A stretch of 64,000 nucleotides of DNA from Brevibacterium permense (GCF_025506275.1 NZ_QYCP01000090.1:1-64000); one strand, 5' to 3'. Numbered from the stretch's first letter, positions 51,673 through 61,393 are shown. Notes: a model not told the origin generated them from the sequence alone. Made by a program: numbers and translations.

Positions 51673-52605
51673 ATGCCTGAGCTTCCCGAGGTCGAAAGCG
51701 TCCGTCGCGGCGTCGACGAATGGACGGCTGGAACCACGATCGCCGGCGCCGAGGTGGCCGACCCCCGAATCTTGGGCACGACGTCCCAGCGGCGCATCGA
51801 TCCGTCTGCGGTCTCCGGGTTCGTTTCGGCCGTAACTGGGGCGCACATCCTCAGGGCCGAACGGCGCGGGAAGTTCATGTGGCTGAGCCTGGGGGAGGGG
51901 ACTGATCTCTCCACTGCGGACCCGGTCACTTCACCTGTGCCGAGGCCCGAACTCGGCATCCTCGTGCATCTGGGCATGAGCGGACAGCTGCGCATCCACT
52001 CGCCCGGCGAGGAGATCCACCGCCACACACGGGCGATTCTGCATCTCGACAGCGACCGCGAACTGCGGTTTGTCGACCAACGGATCTTCGGCCATATCGG
52101 CGTCCAACCTCTCGTCCACGGGTACGGTCGGCTCGTCCCCGCCTCGGCGGTGCACATCGCGGCCGATCCGCTCGAGCCCGCGTTCGATCCGGAGGCCGTT
52201 GTCGGCGAACTGGCGAATAAACGCACCGCGATCAAGACAGCGCTGCTCGACCAGACGCTGGTCAGCGGAATCGGCAACATCTATGCCGACGAGGCACTGT
52301 TTCGGGCAGGAGTCCACCCCTTGGCGGTGCCGGCCCGGACACGGAAGAGCCGCCTCGTTGCGGTGCTCGAATCCGCGACGAAAGTGATGAGCGATGCCCT
52401 GGCCGTGGGCGGGACGAGCTTCGACGCGCTCTACGTCAACGTCAACGGCGAATCTGGTTACTTCGATCGCGCCCTGCTCGTCTACGGGCGCGGGGGACAG
52501 GAATGTGTGCGCTGCGGGACCGAGATCGTCAAGATCACCGTCGGCGGGCGCGGAACCCACTACTGCCCCGTGTGCCAGAAGCCCCCGCGGTATCGTCTGC
52601 GGTGA
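51673..52605 (+). CDS. mutM: Formamidopyrimidine-DNA glycosylase
   Basis: Removes 8-oxoguanine and related lesions; 310 residues. The N-terminus MPELPEVESVRRG provides the catalytic proline and glutamate, RRGKFMWL near 60 the conserved lysine, the helix-two-turn-helix has GIGNIYADEALFRAGVHPL near 200, and the C-terminal zinc finger is CVRCGTEIVKI then HYCPVCQK. A Ser/Pro-rich insertion lies near 75-92. It follows rnc by 61 bp, in the standard order. Confidence 0.94.
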   Translation: MPELPEVESVRRGVDEWTAGTTIAGAEVADPRILGTTSQRRIDPSAVSGFVSAVTGAHILRAERRGKFMWLSLGEGTDLSTADPVTSPVPRPELGILVHLGMSGQLRIHSPGEEIHRHTRAILHLDSDRELRFVDQRIFGHIGVQPLVHGYGRLVPASAVHIAADPLEPAFDPEAVVGELANKRTAIKTALLDQTLVSGIGNIYADEALFRAGVHPLAVPARTRKSRLVAVLESATKVMSDALAVGGTSFDALYVNVNGESGYFDRALLVYGRGGQECVRCGTEIVKITVGGRGTHYCPVCQKPPRYRLR

Positions 52606-52834
52606 CGACGCTGGGGTGATCCGGCCTCCGAGTCTCCGGCACGGTGCACTGCAGCTGCCGAGAGCAACCCGTTGGTCGCAGTCCCTCGCCTTCGTCGCAA
52701 TTCCTACAGTCAACGGTCCATCGGACACCGGCAGCGGCATTATGCACCGCTGCAGCGCGGTGAAATGAAACTCAGGGTGTGGGATGCCGGGCAGGAAAGG
52801 CTGTCGAGACCTCCGGCTTCAATGCAGTGAAGCG

Positions 52835-52840
52835 TAGACT
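52835..52840 (+). promoter_or_regulatory. -10 box (TAGACT) for the DoxX gene
   Basis: TAGACT predicts a start near 52847, giving a 40-base leader with GGAGAGGA before the ATG at 52887. The rest of the 281-bp gap 52606-52886 holds nothing recognised. Confidence 0.45.
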
Positions 52841-52886
52841 CGGGCGAGAGGTCGCCACCTCGGCGCTCAGGCGGAGAGGAATGCTC

Positions 52887-53282
52887 ATGTTCACGGTTCC
52901 AACGATCGCTGCCGGGATCGTACTCCTGCTCGTCAGGGCGGTTCTGACGGTGGCTTTCGTCCGCGAGTTCATGGTCAAGGCCAATGATATTCCGCGGTTC
53001 GCCAAAGCGGATGGGCTCAACGTCCCGACCGCATGGTTCGTTGCCATCGCCGAGCTTGCCGCCGCAGTCTCGTTCGCCACCGGCGTCCTCGCCCAATGGG
53101 CCGGTCTCGGCGTCATCGTGCTCATGCTCATCACGACGAGCCTACACGTATTCAAATGGCACTCGAAGTACTGGGCCTCTGCGGGAGGTCCCGAATACGA
53201 CCTGCTCCTTCTGGTTCTGGCCGCGGTCATCACCGCATTCGGTGCCGGCCCGATCGCCATACCGGCGCTGTTCGGAATGTAG
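52887..53282 (+). CDS. DoxX-family membrane protein
   Basis: Protein of 131 residues with four hydrophobic segments (about 4-25, 50-70, 72-92, 108-128). The DoxX-type layout is seen in REFMVKANDIPRFAKADGL near 25 and AELAAAVSFATGVLAQWAGL near 52. Members occur in oxidative-stress and respiratory contexts; the role is unclear. The ATG at 52887 is preferred over 52881 because GGAGAGGA would be too close to the latter. It converges with corA. Confidence 0.8.
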   Translation: MFTVPTIAAGIVLLLVRAVLTVAFVREFMVKANDIPRFAKADGLNVPTAWFVAIAELAAAVSFATGVLAQWAGLGVIVLMLITTSLHVFKWHSKYWASAGGPEYDLLLLVLAAVITAFGAGPIAIPALFGM

Positions 53283-53303
53283 CCGAGAATGGGTTCGTCC
53301 GGC

Positions 53304-54170
53304 TCACGACGAACGAGTCAGCCGGCGGATGAAGACGAGGGTCGCCACGGTGAGCAGGCCGGGGATGACGAGGCCGAAGATGATGAATCCCGGCAGGCTC
53401 CCCAGACGATCGAGCATCCACTGGAAGTTCATGCCGAAGAAGCCCGTCGCCAGAGTGAGCGGCAGGAAGATCGTCGCCACCAGAGTCAGCCGTTCGGACA
53501 CGACTGAGTCCTGCTCGTTGAGGATGTCGCCGAGCATCGCATACAGACGCGTGGTCATCGACTGGTTCGCCCCGAATGCCGCTGCGGCACGGGCGAGCAG
53601 CCGCTGATGGTCCTCGCCGAGGCTCTGCGCGAGCTCTTCCTCGTTCGACAGCAGCCTCTGCTGTGCGGCCTGGGTCTCACCGATCCGGAAGGGCTCGGCT
53701 CGCAGTCTTCCCATCGTCCGCCGCCGCGGTGAAGACGCGTAGCCGACTGCTTGTGACTCGAGCTCCTGGCACCGGTCATCGATCTCGTCGAGTGCCTCTT
53801 CGCAGCGGCGTGCCACGATGAGAATGAGGTCGACGAGCGCTGTCCACGTATCGTCGGCATCGGCAGGAAGCTTTCCCGCTATGGAGTCCAGGGCCTTCTT
53901 CTCGCCGATGACGAGCAGGCCGCGGTCACGGGCGTGGAGCTGCAGCGCGTGGTGGGCGCGATCCTCGTCGAGTACCTGCAGCACGAGGCTGATCTGGTTG
54001 TCGATGACCGCAGCCATCGGCCGCCTCGGCGCAGGATGTGCGGTGTGCAGCTTCAGGTCGAGGACTTTCGACGCTTCATCCGTCAGCTCTCGGTCTTCGG
54101 GGGTGGCTAGAACGCAGCGTGCGTCGGCAGAGTGCTCACGCAGCGCCTCGACGCTGTCGACCACGATCAT
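53304..54170 (-). CDS. CorA-family divalent cation transporter
   Basis: CorA-like magnesium/cobalt or zinc transporter of 288 residues. A long cytosolic helical domain precedes two C-terminal membrane helices: the first ends in TGFFGMNFQWML (the G-M-N selectivity motif near 250) and the second is FIIFGLVIPGLLTVATLVFI near 265-284. The loop after GMN lacks the usual acidic MPEL motif, so selectivity is uncertain. The ATG at 54170 has GGAGGG upstream. A GTG at 54218 would overlap a probable TACTGT -10 box. Confidence 0.85.
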   Translation of the reverse strand: MIVVDSVEALREHSADARCVLATPEDRELTDEASKVLDLKLHTAHPAPRRPMAAVIDNQISLVLQVLDEDRAHHALQLHARDRGLLVIGEKKALDSIAGKLPADADDTWTALVDLILIVARRCEEALDEIDDRCQELESQAVGYASSPRRRTMGRLRAEPFRIGETQAAQQRLLSNEEELAQSLGEDHQRLLARAAAAFGANQSMTTRLYAMLGDILNEQDSVVSERLTLVATIFLPLTLATGFFGMNFQWMLDRLGSLPGFIIFGLVIPGLLTVATLVFIRRLTRSS

Positions 54171-54236
54171 CAGTCTCGCCCTCCGTCTTTCGCCTTCAAC
54201 AGTGCCGTCTGCGAACACAGTATCAAGACGTCAGTG

Positions 54237-54710
54237 TCAGAATGCCCTCGCGAGATACGCTTTGTGGCCATCGATGAGAGCGCGTTGCGCCTCGGTGTGG
54301 TCAGGTGGGGAGAGAACGTTCGCGGGGTTCGTCGGAGACAACCACAGTGAGTCGATTTCGACGATCCGACCGTCTCTCAGGCGCACTGCCGCAGCCAGCC
54401 GATAACGTGAACCGGGAGCCGGTAGGAGAATGCGGTCGAGATCCCGCCAGGCGATCCGATGAGGTCTGCCGGTGAAGCCGCACCAGATGAATTCCTCAGG
54501 AGTGATCTCCAACCGGGCGCGGGTGTCCAAGTGGAAGTTCACCCACGCGCCGATGAGCGCGAGGACCGGTGCGAAGAGGAAGATGAGAAATGCCGGTTCG
54601 GCGAAGATCGCCAGGAGGATCACCGTGATGAACGCGAGAATCGCCATGACGACGAGCATCCAGCCGATGAATGTCGAGATGTTCCCCTCGCGTCTGATGA
54701 CTCTGTGCAT
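54237..54710 (-). CDS. Small membrane protein with PH-like C-terminal domain
   Basis: Protein of 157 residues, two adjacent hydrophobic segments (about 10-35 and 38-58) followed by a soluble beta-rich half: RARLEITPEEFIWCGFTGRPHRIAWRDL near 66-93. The layout is that of bacterial PH-domain (YdbS/YdbT-like) membrane proteins; I infer this from topology and the short strand pattern, not from a firm motif. Function unknown. The start is the ATG at 54710 with a GGAGAGAC upstream. Confidence 0.65.
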   Translation of the reverse strand: MHRVIRREGNISTFIGWMLVVMAILAFITVILLAIFAEPAFLIFLFAPVLALIGAWVNFHLDTRARLEITPEEFIWCGFTGRPHRIAWRDLDRILLPAPGSRYRLAAAVRLRDGRIVEIDSLWLSPTNPANVLSPPDHTEAQRALIDGHKAYLARAF

Positions 54711-54733
54711 GTGCCTAAGTCCGTCTCTCCAGA

Positions 54734-54791
54734 ACTACCTGACGGCGGCCCAGCAACCTCGCGCGAGGTAGCTGAGCCGCCGTCAGGTAGT
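54734..54791. repeat. 58-bp near-perfect palindrome
   Basis: Outer arms ACTACCTGACGGCGGC (54734-54749) and its exact complement (54776-54791), then CAGC/GCTG, then the centre ACCTCGCGCGAGGT (54756-54769), itself a palindrome; only two mismatched pairs. It lies 10 bases beyond the BCCT transporter stop (reading leftwards) and upstream of the membrane protein gene. It may terminate the BCCT transcript, or be a dispersed palindromic repeat; only one copy is seen in this window. Confidence 0.9.
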
Positions 54792-54800
54792 AATAAGGGG

Positions 54801-56612
54801 TTAGTTCTTTGTGGAGGTGTCCTTGTCTGTGGACTTTGCCGCATCCTCCGTGTCCTCGGCCGGCTCGTCCTCGATCTGGAGTTCCGAGGTTTCGAGGCCG
54901 AAGATCTCGCCGTCGTACGCGTCGACCGCGGTGGCCACCGAGGTCTCGAGCACGTGCGCGGCCAGCTGCTCCTGGATGATGAGCGGATCCTTCGACAGGT
55001 CTTTCCACACCGCCACGCATAGCAGCAGCATGACGATGACGAATGGCAGGGCGGAGACGATCGTGATGTTCTTCAGCCCGTCGAGCGCCTCGGCGGGATC
55101 GGAACCGCCCGCCAAGAGCATGACCGCAGCCACGGCACCGGTCGCGGTGCCCCAGAAGATGACAAGGCCCTTGCCCGGTTCCTGCATGCCGTTGGCCGAC
55201 AGGGTGCCCATGACAATCGACGCGGAATCCGCGCCGGTGACGAAGAAGATCGCGATGAGGATGACCGTGACGATCATGAGGATGATCGCAATGAGGTTCG
55301 GCAGCGGCAGAGCGCCGAGGAGGTCGAACAGGATCGTGTCCATGTTGATGTCCGGTTCGCCGTCGACGACCTTCGCCAGCGCCTTGACCGTGCCCTCGCC
55401 GCGCTCTGCGCGCTCCTGGATGCCTATGGCGCCGCCGCCGAAGATGGCGAACCAGATGGTCGAGACGACGGAGGGGACGATGAGCACGCCGGTGACGAAC
55501 TGACGGACGGTGCGACCGCGCGAGATGCGTGCGATGAACAGCCCGACGAAGGGCGACCATGACACCCACCATGCCCAGTAGAAGACCGTCCACGACGACA
55601 GCCACTCATTGACCCCCTGACCGTCGGCAGCCGTGCGCGAAGCCAGCTGCGGCAGATCCTGGATGAACGCACCCACCGAGGAGGGGATGACGTTGAGGAT
55701 GAACAGCGTCGGTCCGCCGATGAAGACGATGAGGGCGACGATGACCGCGAGCACCATGTTGATGTTCGACAGCCACTGAATGCCCTTCTCCACACCCGAG
55801 ACCGCGGACGCGACGAACGCGGCCGTGAGGATCGCGATGATGATCACGAGCACCGGTGAGGAGACATCGGACATGATGCCCGCGGATTCGATGCCGCCGC
55901 CGATCTGGATGGCGCCCAAGCCCAGCGAGCAGGCCGAACCGAACAGAGTCGCGAGGATCGCGAGGATGTTGATGACCTTGCCGCCGATTCCGTTGACGGC
56001 GCGTTCGCCGAACAGCGGGGTGAACATCGACGAGAACAGCTGCGAGCGTCCCAGACGGAACGAACCGTAGGCCACGCCGAGTCCGACGATGGCGTACATC
56101 GCCCACGGGTAGAGCGTCCAGTGGAACAGTGTCGTTCCCATGGACGTGCCCATCGCCTCGGCAGTGGAGCCGTCGACTGTGTTCGGGGGAGGCGACATGT
56201 AGAAGAACAGAGGCTCACCGACCGCGGAGAACACGAGTCCGATGCCCATGCCCGTGGCGAACATCATCGCAATCCACGAGGAGGTCTTGAACTCCGGCTT
56301 CTCATCGTCCTTGCCCAGAGGGATCCGACCGAACTTGCTGACGGCGACGACGATGACGAAGATCGTGAAGATCGTGGCGGCGATGACGAAGAGCCACCCG
56401 AAGTTGTCCATCACTCCGGTCAGCAGCGTGCCCGCCACCGAACCGAGAGTCTCGGGGGAGACGAAGCCCCAGACGACGAACGCGACGGCGAGGATGCCGG
56501 CCGCGAAGAAGACCACCTTGTCCAGACCTTCACGTTTGAAGGGCCGGAGCGCGGTTGTCGGATGCTTCAGGTGCTCGATGAGTTCCTGAGTCTTTGTATG
56601 TTCACTGCTCAT
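54801..56612 (-). CDS. BCCT-family betaine/carnitine/choline transporter
   Basis: Sodium- or proton-coupled osmoprotectant transporter of 603 residues with twelve hydrophobic segments. The BCCT glycine motif reads GMGIGLVFSAVGEP near 115, and the family block WTVFYWAWWVSWSPFVGLFIAR is split across 335-360, with the aromatic-rich betaine site. The acidic cytosolic C-terminus (from 555) resembles osmosensing tails. Together with the Ehu transporter this indicates salt adaptation. Start at 56612; the upstream frame is open but lacks homology. Confidence 0.9.
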   Translation of the reverse strand: MSSEHTKTQELIEHLKHPTTALRPFKREGLDKVVFFAAGILAVAFVVWGFVSPETLGSVAGTLLTGVMDNFGWLFVIAATIFTIFVIVVAVSKFGRIPLGKDDEKPEFKTSSWIAMMFATGMGIGLVFSAVGEPLFFYMSPPPNTVDGSTAEAMGTSMGTTLFHWTLYPWAMYAIVGLGVAYGSFRLGRSQLFSSMFTPLFGERAVNGIGGKVINILAILATLFGSACSLGLGAIQIGGGIESAGIMSDVSSPVLVIIIAILTAAFVASAVSGVEKGIQWLSNINMVLAVIVALIVFIGGPTLFILNVIPSSVGAFIQDLPQLASRTAADGQGVNEWLSSWTVFYWAWWVSWSPFVGLFIARISRGRTVRQFVTGVLIVPSVVSTIWFAIFGGGAIGIQERAERGEGTVKALAKVVDGEPDINMDTILFDLLGALPLPNLIAIILMIVTVILIAIFFVTGADSASIVMGTLSANGMQEPGKGLVIFWGTATGAVAAVMLLAGGSDPAEALDGLKNITIVSALPFVIVMLLLCVAVWKDLSKDPLIIQEQLAAHVLETSVATAVDAYDGEIFGLETSELQIEDEPAEDTEDAAKSTDKDTSTKN

Positions 56613-56893
56613 AGTGATCGGGCCGATCGGGGCGGGTCCTCGGTGACACGAATGAGAACGGCTGCCGCCTCGGCGTTCCTTCCTTGGATGGACTGCATCG
56701 GACAGGTGGCCGAAGGGATCCGAGCCGAGTGCACCCGAACACCTCTCACACATGATCATGACAGACCATGGGCGATGATGGTCGGAAATCCCTCATCTCG
56801 GACCACCAACTGTCGCCTTTCGCTGTGCTTCACCGTCACACAGGTGCGGTGAATAGTGAGGGACCCTGCCGCGCACGACAGGGCCCCTTCCAG

Positions 56894-56966
56894 CTCCCCC
56901 GGCTGGGCTCGAACCAGCGACCCTTCGATTAACAGTCGAATGCTCTGCCAACTGAGCTACGGAGGA
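56894..56966 (-). tRNA. tRNA-Asn (anticodon GTT)
   Basis: Reading the minus strand: acceptor TCCTCCG pairs with CGGGGGA, discriminator G; anticodon stem TTCGA/TCGAA encloses CTGTTAA; T-loop TTCGAGC. A 73-base tRNA without encoded CCA. It sits in the 441-bp gap 56613-57053 between the BCCT gene and smc; nothing else was recognised there apart from one CGCCTCGGCG motif near 56661 and the smc -10 box. Confidence 0.95.
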
Positions 56967-57037
56967 AAACGGCGCAGTCGCCTACGCACGAGGAGAAACT
57001 CTACCAAAAGATTCGGGATCTCGCCGCCGCCTGCGGA

Positions 57038-57043
57038 TATGCT
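57038..57043 (+). promoter_or_regulatory. -10 box (TATGCT) for smc
   Basis: TATGCT predicts a start near 57050, only about 4 bases before the ATG at 57054, so smc would be nearly leaderless. The GTG at 57045 is less likely for that reason. Confidence 0.45.
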
Positions 57044-57053
57044 GGTGCCCAAT

Positions 57054-60000
57054 ATGCATCTCAAAAGCCTGACACTGCGGGGATTCAAGTCCTTCGCCTC
57101 GGCGACGACCCTCCGATTCGAGCCGGGAATCACCTGCGTGGTCGGACCCAACGGCTCGGGCAAGTCCAACGTCGTCGACGCCCTGTCCTGGGTGATGGGC
57201 GAACAGGGTGCGAAGAATCTGCGCGGCGGAAAGATGGACGACGTCATCTTCGCTGGTACCTCGAAACGGCAGGCCCTGGGACGCGCCGAGGTGACTCTGA
57301 CCATCGACAACACCGACGGAGCCATCCCCGTCGACTACACCGAGGTGACCATCTCGCGGACCCTGTTCCGCACCGGCGGATCCGAATACGCCGTCAACGG
57401 GGCGCCGGCGAGGCTGCTCGACATCCAAGAGCTGCTCAATGACTCCGGCCTGGGCAAGGAGATGCACGTCATCGTCGGTCAGGGCCGTCTCGACGCGATC
57501 CTCCATGCTGACCCGCTGGAGAGGCGCAGCTTCATCGAAGAGGCCGCCGGGGTGCTCAAGCACCGGCGTCGCAAGGACAAAGCGGTCCGCAAACTCACCG
57601 GACTGCAGACGAACCTCGACCGGCTCACCGATCTGCGCACCGAACTCAACCGGCAGCTGGGGCCCTTGGGACGGCAGGCCGAAGCCGCCGCGAAGGCAGC
57701 GACCGTGCAGGCGACGCTGCGTGACGCCACCGCCAGGCTGCTCGCCGACGACGCAGTGAGGATGCAGTCCTCCCTGGCCTCGACGAGCGAGGGCGAAGAC
57801 CACAGCGACCGCATCGCCGAACTCGACCACCGCCGCACCCGCACCGAGGCGCGCCTGTCGGAGATCGAAGCCCGGCTGTCCGAACTCGACAGCGAACTCG
57901 AAGTCCAACGCAACGCCGAATCGCGGACACAGACACAGGTCGTGCGTGCTCAGGGGCTGAGCCAACGTGCCGAGGACAAGCGCTCCCACCTGCTCTCGGA
58001 GGTCACGAGCCTGGGGCAGCGGGAAGCGAAGTCACCCGAAGAGCTGCGCGCCCAGGCCGAACGCAACCGCTCCGAACTTACCGACGCCGAGGCGGCCCTG
58101 ACCGAGAAGACGAACGCACTCGAGGCCAGCCAGCAGCGGAAGGAAGAGCTCACCCAAGCCCTGCGCACCGCCGAAGACGAGGTCAAGGCCGCACAGATCG
58201 CCATCACCGAAGCCGTGAAGAACCGCTCGGCGCTGCAGTCCAAGCAGACGCAGGCGGCCGAGCGGATCACCGACCTCAAGACCCGGATCGAAGCCAACCG
58301 TGCGGAGATCGACACCGTCACGGCTCGCATCGCCGAGCGCAGCAGGGAACTCGAAACTGCCGAGACCGGTGTCGAGGACGTCGAAGCCGGTGAGACCGAA
58401 CTCGACTCCGCGTACGAGGCCGCGCAGGAGAGCCTCGAGAAACTGGAGACCGAGCGCACTGAGCTGCAGGAGCAGCGGGCGCAGGTCGCCTCCGAACTGT
58501 CATCGGCGAAGGCCCGCGCGGAAGCCCTGGCATTGGGCACCGCCCTGGAAGCCGACCTCGAAGACATCGTCAATGCGGATCTGCCGGGAGTGCGCACGGC
58601 CGTGACAGAAAGACTGAGTGTCGACCACGGATTCGAAATGGCCGCGGCCGCGGCCCTGTCGACGACGGTCTCCGGCGTCATCGTCGATGACAGCGCAGCG
58701 GCGCTGGCAGTGCTCGACCACCTCGGCGAGGACACGAACGTGTCCCTGACGATCCCCGCCGGGGTCGAACCAGCGGCAGGGAAGGGCGGTGGGAGCGCCC
58801 TCGACGCTCTGCCGGAGCTGCCTGCGCTGGACGGCCTGCGATGGCTCTCCGATGTCGTCGACAGCAACGTCCCCGAACTGCGCGCTCTGCTTGCCCGTGC
58901 CCTGCACGGTGTCGTCTGCGTCCCCGATGCGCGCACCGGAATCGAACTCACCGAGGCCCGGCCCGAACTCACCGCCGTCACCGTCCACGGTGAAGTGCTC
59001 ACCGCGACCCGCATCAGCCGAGCCCGCACCGCCTCGGGCACACGCCTGGCCTCACAGACCGCGCTCGAGGACACGCATTCCCTCGTTGCCGACCTCGACG
59101 ACCGGGCGCAGAAGCTCGACGCCTCCTTGAGGGAACTCGAACCGCGCCTGACCGCAGCGCGAGAGGAGTCGGCCGCAGCCCTCGACGCCCTCCACTCTTC
59201 GGACGCGAAGATCATGGCCGCGGCCGAAGAGGTCTCACGCATCACCGGTGAGATCGGTGTGGCTCGCACTCGCCTGCAGCGCGCGCAGGAGAACGCGACC
59301 GAACTCGAATCCCGCCTCGCCGCCGCCGAACGCGACTCTCAGTCGGCCGCGGCAGCACTGGCCGGAGCCGCCGAGGTCGACGAAGTCGTCGACACCGCTG
59401 CTCGGGACGAACTCAGCGCACAGGTCGCCCAAGCTTCGGAAGACCTCGTCGAAGCCCGCATCAGCCATCGGTCTGCTGCCGACCGGGCCCGGTTCTTAGG
59501 CGACCGGGTCGACTCCCTCCTGCGGGCGGCGAAGGCCGAAGAAGCGGCGCGGGAGCAGACGCAGCGCACGATCGCGAAGAAGAAGCGCGCGGCCGCCTCG
59601 GTGCAGCTCATCGCCGAAACCGCGACCGAAGCCGCGGAACTGGCCACCTCCACCGTGGCCGAGCTCGGTGAGGCGATCCAGGTCCTCGTCGACGAACGCG
59701 GCGGTCTGCGCGAAGAGAAGGGCCGCCTCGGCGAGGAATTGGGATCGACGCGAACTCAGCTGCAGAAGCTCAAGGACGCTGCCGCCGAAGCCGAACTCGC
59801 GAAGGAACGTTTCCGGCTTAGGCTCGAGGAGATCGCGCACCGATCGGAGGAGGAGACGGGGCTGGGAATCGACCGCCTCATCGACGAATTCGGGCCGCAT
59901 CTGCCCGTTCCGTCGTTCGAAGAGGACGTCGAGGACCGGCCGTATGTGCGCTCCGAGGTGGAGAAGCGGCAGAAGCAGGCGGCGTCGCAGCTCAAGCGCA

Positions 60001-60593
60001 TCGGCACAGTCAATCCGCTCGCGCTCGAGGAGTATGAGGCGTTGAAGGAACGGCATCAGTTCCTCGAGAAGCAGATCGCGGACATCGAATCCTCGCGCAA
60101 GGACCTCATGCAGCTCGTCGAGGAGGTCGATCGGCACGTCGAACGCGTCTTCGCCGAAGCCTATGCGGATACGGCGCGGGAGTTCGAGGACATCTTCTCC
60201 CGCCTCTTCCCCGGCGGTGAGGGCGCACTGAGCCTGACCGATCCGAACGATATGCTCACCACCGGCGTCGACGTGCACGCCCGCCCGGCCGGCAAGAAGG
60301 TCAAACGTCTGTCTCTGCTCTCAGGAGGGGAGCGGTCGCTGGTGGCCGTGGCCATACTGGTCGCGATCTTCAAGGCTCGGCCGAGCCCGTTCTACGTCAT
60401 GGACGAGGTAGAAGCGGCCCTCGACGATCTCAACCTCTCCCGCCTGCTCACAGTGTTCAAGGAGCTGCAGGACTCCTCGCAGCTCATCGTCATCACCCAC
60501 CAGAAGCGGACGATGGAGATCGCCGATGCCCTCTACGGTGTGACGATGCACGGCGACGGGGTGTCGAAAGTCATATCGCAGCGGATTCCGTGA
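57054..60593 (+). CDS. smc: Chromosome segregation protein SMC
   Basis: Condensin subunit of 1179 residues organising the chromosome. N-terminal Walker A VVGPNGSGKSNVVDALSWVM near 29; two long coiled coils (about 165-500 and 680-1000, rich in Glu/Ala/Arg heptads) flank the hinge (near 510-660, with DLPGVRTAVTERLSV). The C-terminal head has LSLLSGGERSLVAVAILVAI near 1085 and Walker B VMDEVEAALDDLN near 1115. ScpA/B are not in the window. ftsY follows after a small membrane gene, the usual order. Confidence 0.96.
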   Translation: MHLKSLTLRGFKSFASATTLRFEPGITCVVGPNGSGKSNVVDALSWVMGEQGAKNLRGGKMDDVIFAGTSKRQALGRAEVTLTIDNTDGAIPVDYTEVTISRTLFRTGGSEYAVNGAPARLLDIQELLNDSGLGKEMHVIVGQGRLDAILHADPLERRSFIEEAAGVLKHRRRKDKAVRKLTGLQTNLDRLTDLRTELNRQLGPLGRQAEAAAKAATVQATLRDATARLLADDAVRMQSSLASTSEGEDHSDRIAELDHRRTRTEARLSEIEARLSELDSELEVQRNAESRTQTQVVRAQGLSQRAEDKRSHLLSEVTSLGQREAKSPEELRAQAERNRSELTDAEAALTEKTNALEASQQRKEELTQALRTAEDEVKAAQIAITEAVKNRSALQSKQTQAAERITDLKTRIEANRAEIDTVTARIAERSRELETAETGVEDVEAGETELDSAYEAAQESLEKLETERTELQEQRAQVASELSSAKARAEALALGTALEADLEDIVNADLPGVRTAVTERLSVDHGFEMAAAAALSTTVSGVIVDDSAAALAVLDHLGEDTNVSLTIPAGVEPAAGKGGGSALDALPELPALDGLRWLSDVVDSNVPELRALLARALHGVVCVPDARTGIELTEARPELTAVTVHGEVLTATRISRARTASGTRLASQTALEDTHSLVADLDDRAQKLDASLRELEPRLTAAREESAAALDALHSSDAKIMAAAEEVSRITGEIGVARTRLQRAQENATELESRLAAAERDSQSAAAALAGAAEVDEVVDTAARDELSAQVAQASEDLVEARISHRSAADRARFLGDRVDSLLRAAKAEEAAREQTQRTIAKKKRAAASVQLIAETATEAAELATSTVAELGEAIQVLVDERGGLREEKGRLGEELGSTRTQLQKLKDAAAEAELAKERFRLRLEEIAHRSEEETGLGIDRLIDEFGPHLPVPSFEEDVEDRPYVRSEVEKRQKQAASQLKRIGTVNPLALEEYEALKERHQFLEKQIADIESSRKDLMQLVEEVDRHVERVFAEAYADTAREFEDIFSRLFPGGEGALSLTDPNDMLTTGVDVHARPAGKKVKRLSLLSGGERSLVAVAILVAIFKARPSPFYVMDEVEAALDDLNLSRLLTVFKELQDSSQLIVITHQKRTMEIADALYGVTMHGDGVSKVISQRIP

Positions 60594-60741
60594 ACCGCGG
60601 CCCACGATCTGCCCGGCGCGCCCGAGCTGACAGGCCTGCCGCTGGGGCACAAGGCCGTTTGACGGTGATGCCCAGGACAGTCCCAGGGAATTTTGCAACT
60701 GCCGCACGGTGGGCGAGCACAATTGTCGTGGCCGGGGACTA

Positions 60742-60747
60742 TAGACT
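60742..60747 (+). promoter_or_regulatory. -10 box (TAGACT) upstream of the small membrane protein gene
   Basis: Within ACTATAGACT, either TATAGA or TAGACT could serve. The start would lie near 60753, about 80 bases before the ATG at 60832. The rest of the 238-bp gap 60594-60831 shows nothing recognised. Confidence 0.4.
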
Positions 60748-60831
60748 TGGGCCCAGACACAGGTATTCGAAGAACGTGAGGAGCGGGACGTCCATGGCCG
60801 AGGCTGCTGTACTGCGAGGTGGCTCGAGGGC

Positions 60832-61233
60832 ATGAATTCGGTACTTGTCGTCATCGTCGGACTCGCGATCTCCTTCGCCCTGGCACTCGTCGTCGTCCTC
60901 CTCGTGGCTCTGCCCGGCCTGCGCGCCGAAGGACGCCTGCGATACTCCTCCGATGTGCAGCGATTCCGCCTGCCGCCCGAGTGGACCGGCTACGACGACG
61001 AAGTCCACGAATTCTTCGGCCATGATGACGGCACCTCGCACCTGGCGACCAGGGAGCAGGCAGCGGTGACCGCTATCCGCGACCACTCCTATGTGCTCCG
61101 GCCCCAGCCCCGACGCCATGCGGCGCCCTCCCTCATCACGGTCCGCCCGCGCACTCGCCACTGGAAGATCCCCGAGTCGGGAACCGGGTGGAAGACCACC
61201 GCCGGGTTGCTCTTCGGCAGCCGCGGATCCTGA
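60832..61233 (+). CDS. Small single-helix membrane protein between smc and ftsY
   Basis: Protein of 133 residues, not recognised. An N-terminal hydrophobic segment (3-27, with VIVGLAISFALALVVVLLVA) is followed by a soluble basic region with several histidines (EVHEFFGHDDGTSH near 57, then RPQPRRHAAPS). It looks membrane-anchored with the soluble part in the cytosol or outside. Ribosome signal is weak (GAGG). It sits in the smc-ftsY gap; a cell-envelope role is conceivable but unsupported. Confidence 0.65.
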   Translation: MNSVLVVIVGLAISFALALVVVLLVALPGLRAEGRLRYSSDVQRFRLPPEWTGYDDEVHEFFGHDDGTSHLATREQAAVTAIRDHSYVLRPQPRRHAAPSLITVRPRTRHWKIPESGTGWKTTAGLLFGSRGS

Positions 61234-61393
61234 CCTGAGACCTATGCGGCCTCGAGCGGTCGAGGCCCACGACAACGGAGGTCGCGCCGACTGATTCCGG
61301 CGCGTTCACCGACACACTGACACCACCGGAAGAGTCCGGGAACTCGAGTGCCGGCGGCCCGAACGGCGGCACTCAAAGGAGGACGGAAGAACC

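Noticed and set aside
57950..59269. Antisense open frame (439 codons) over the smc coiled coil
   Set aside because: Low-complexity Ser/Arg/Ala composition typical of shadow frames, no motif, smc is unambiguous.
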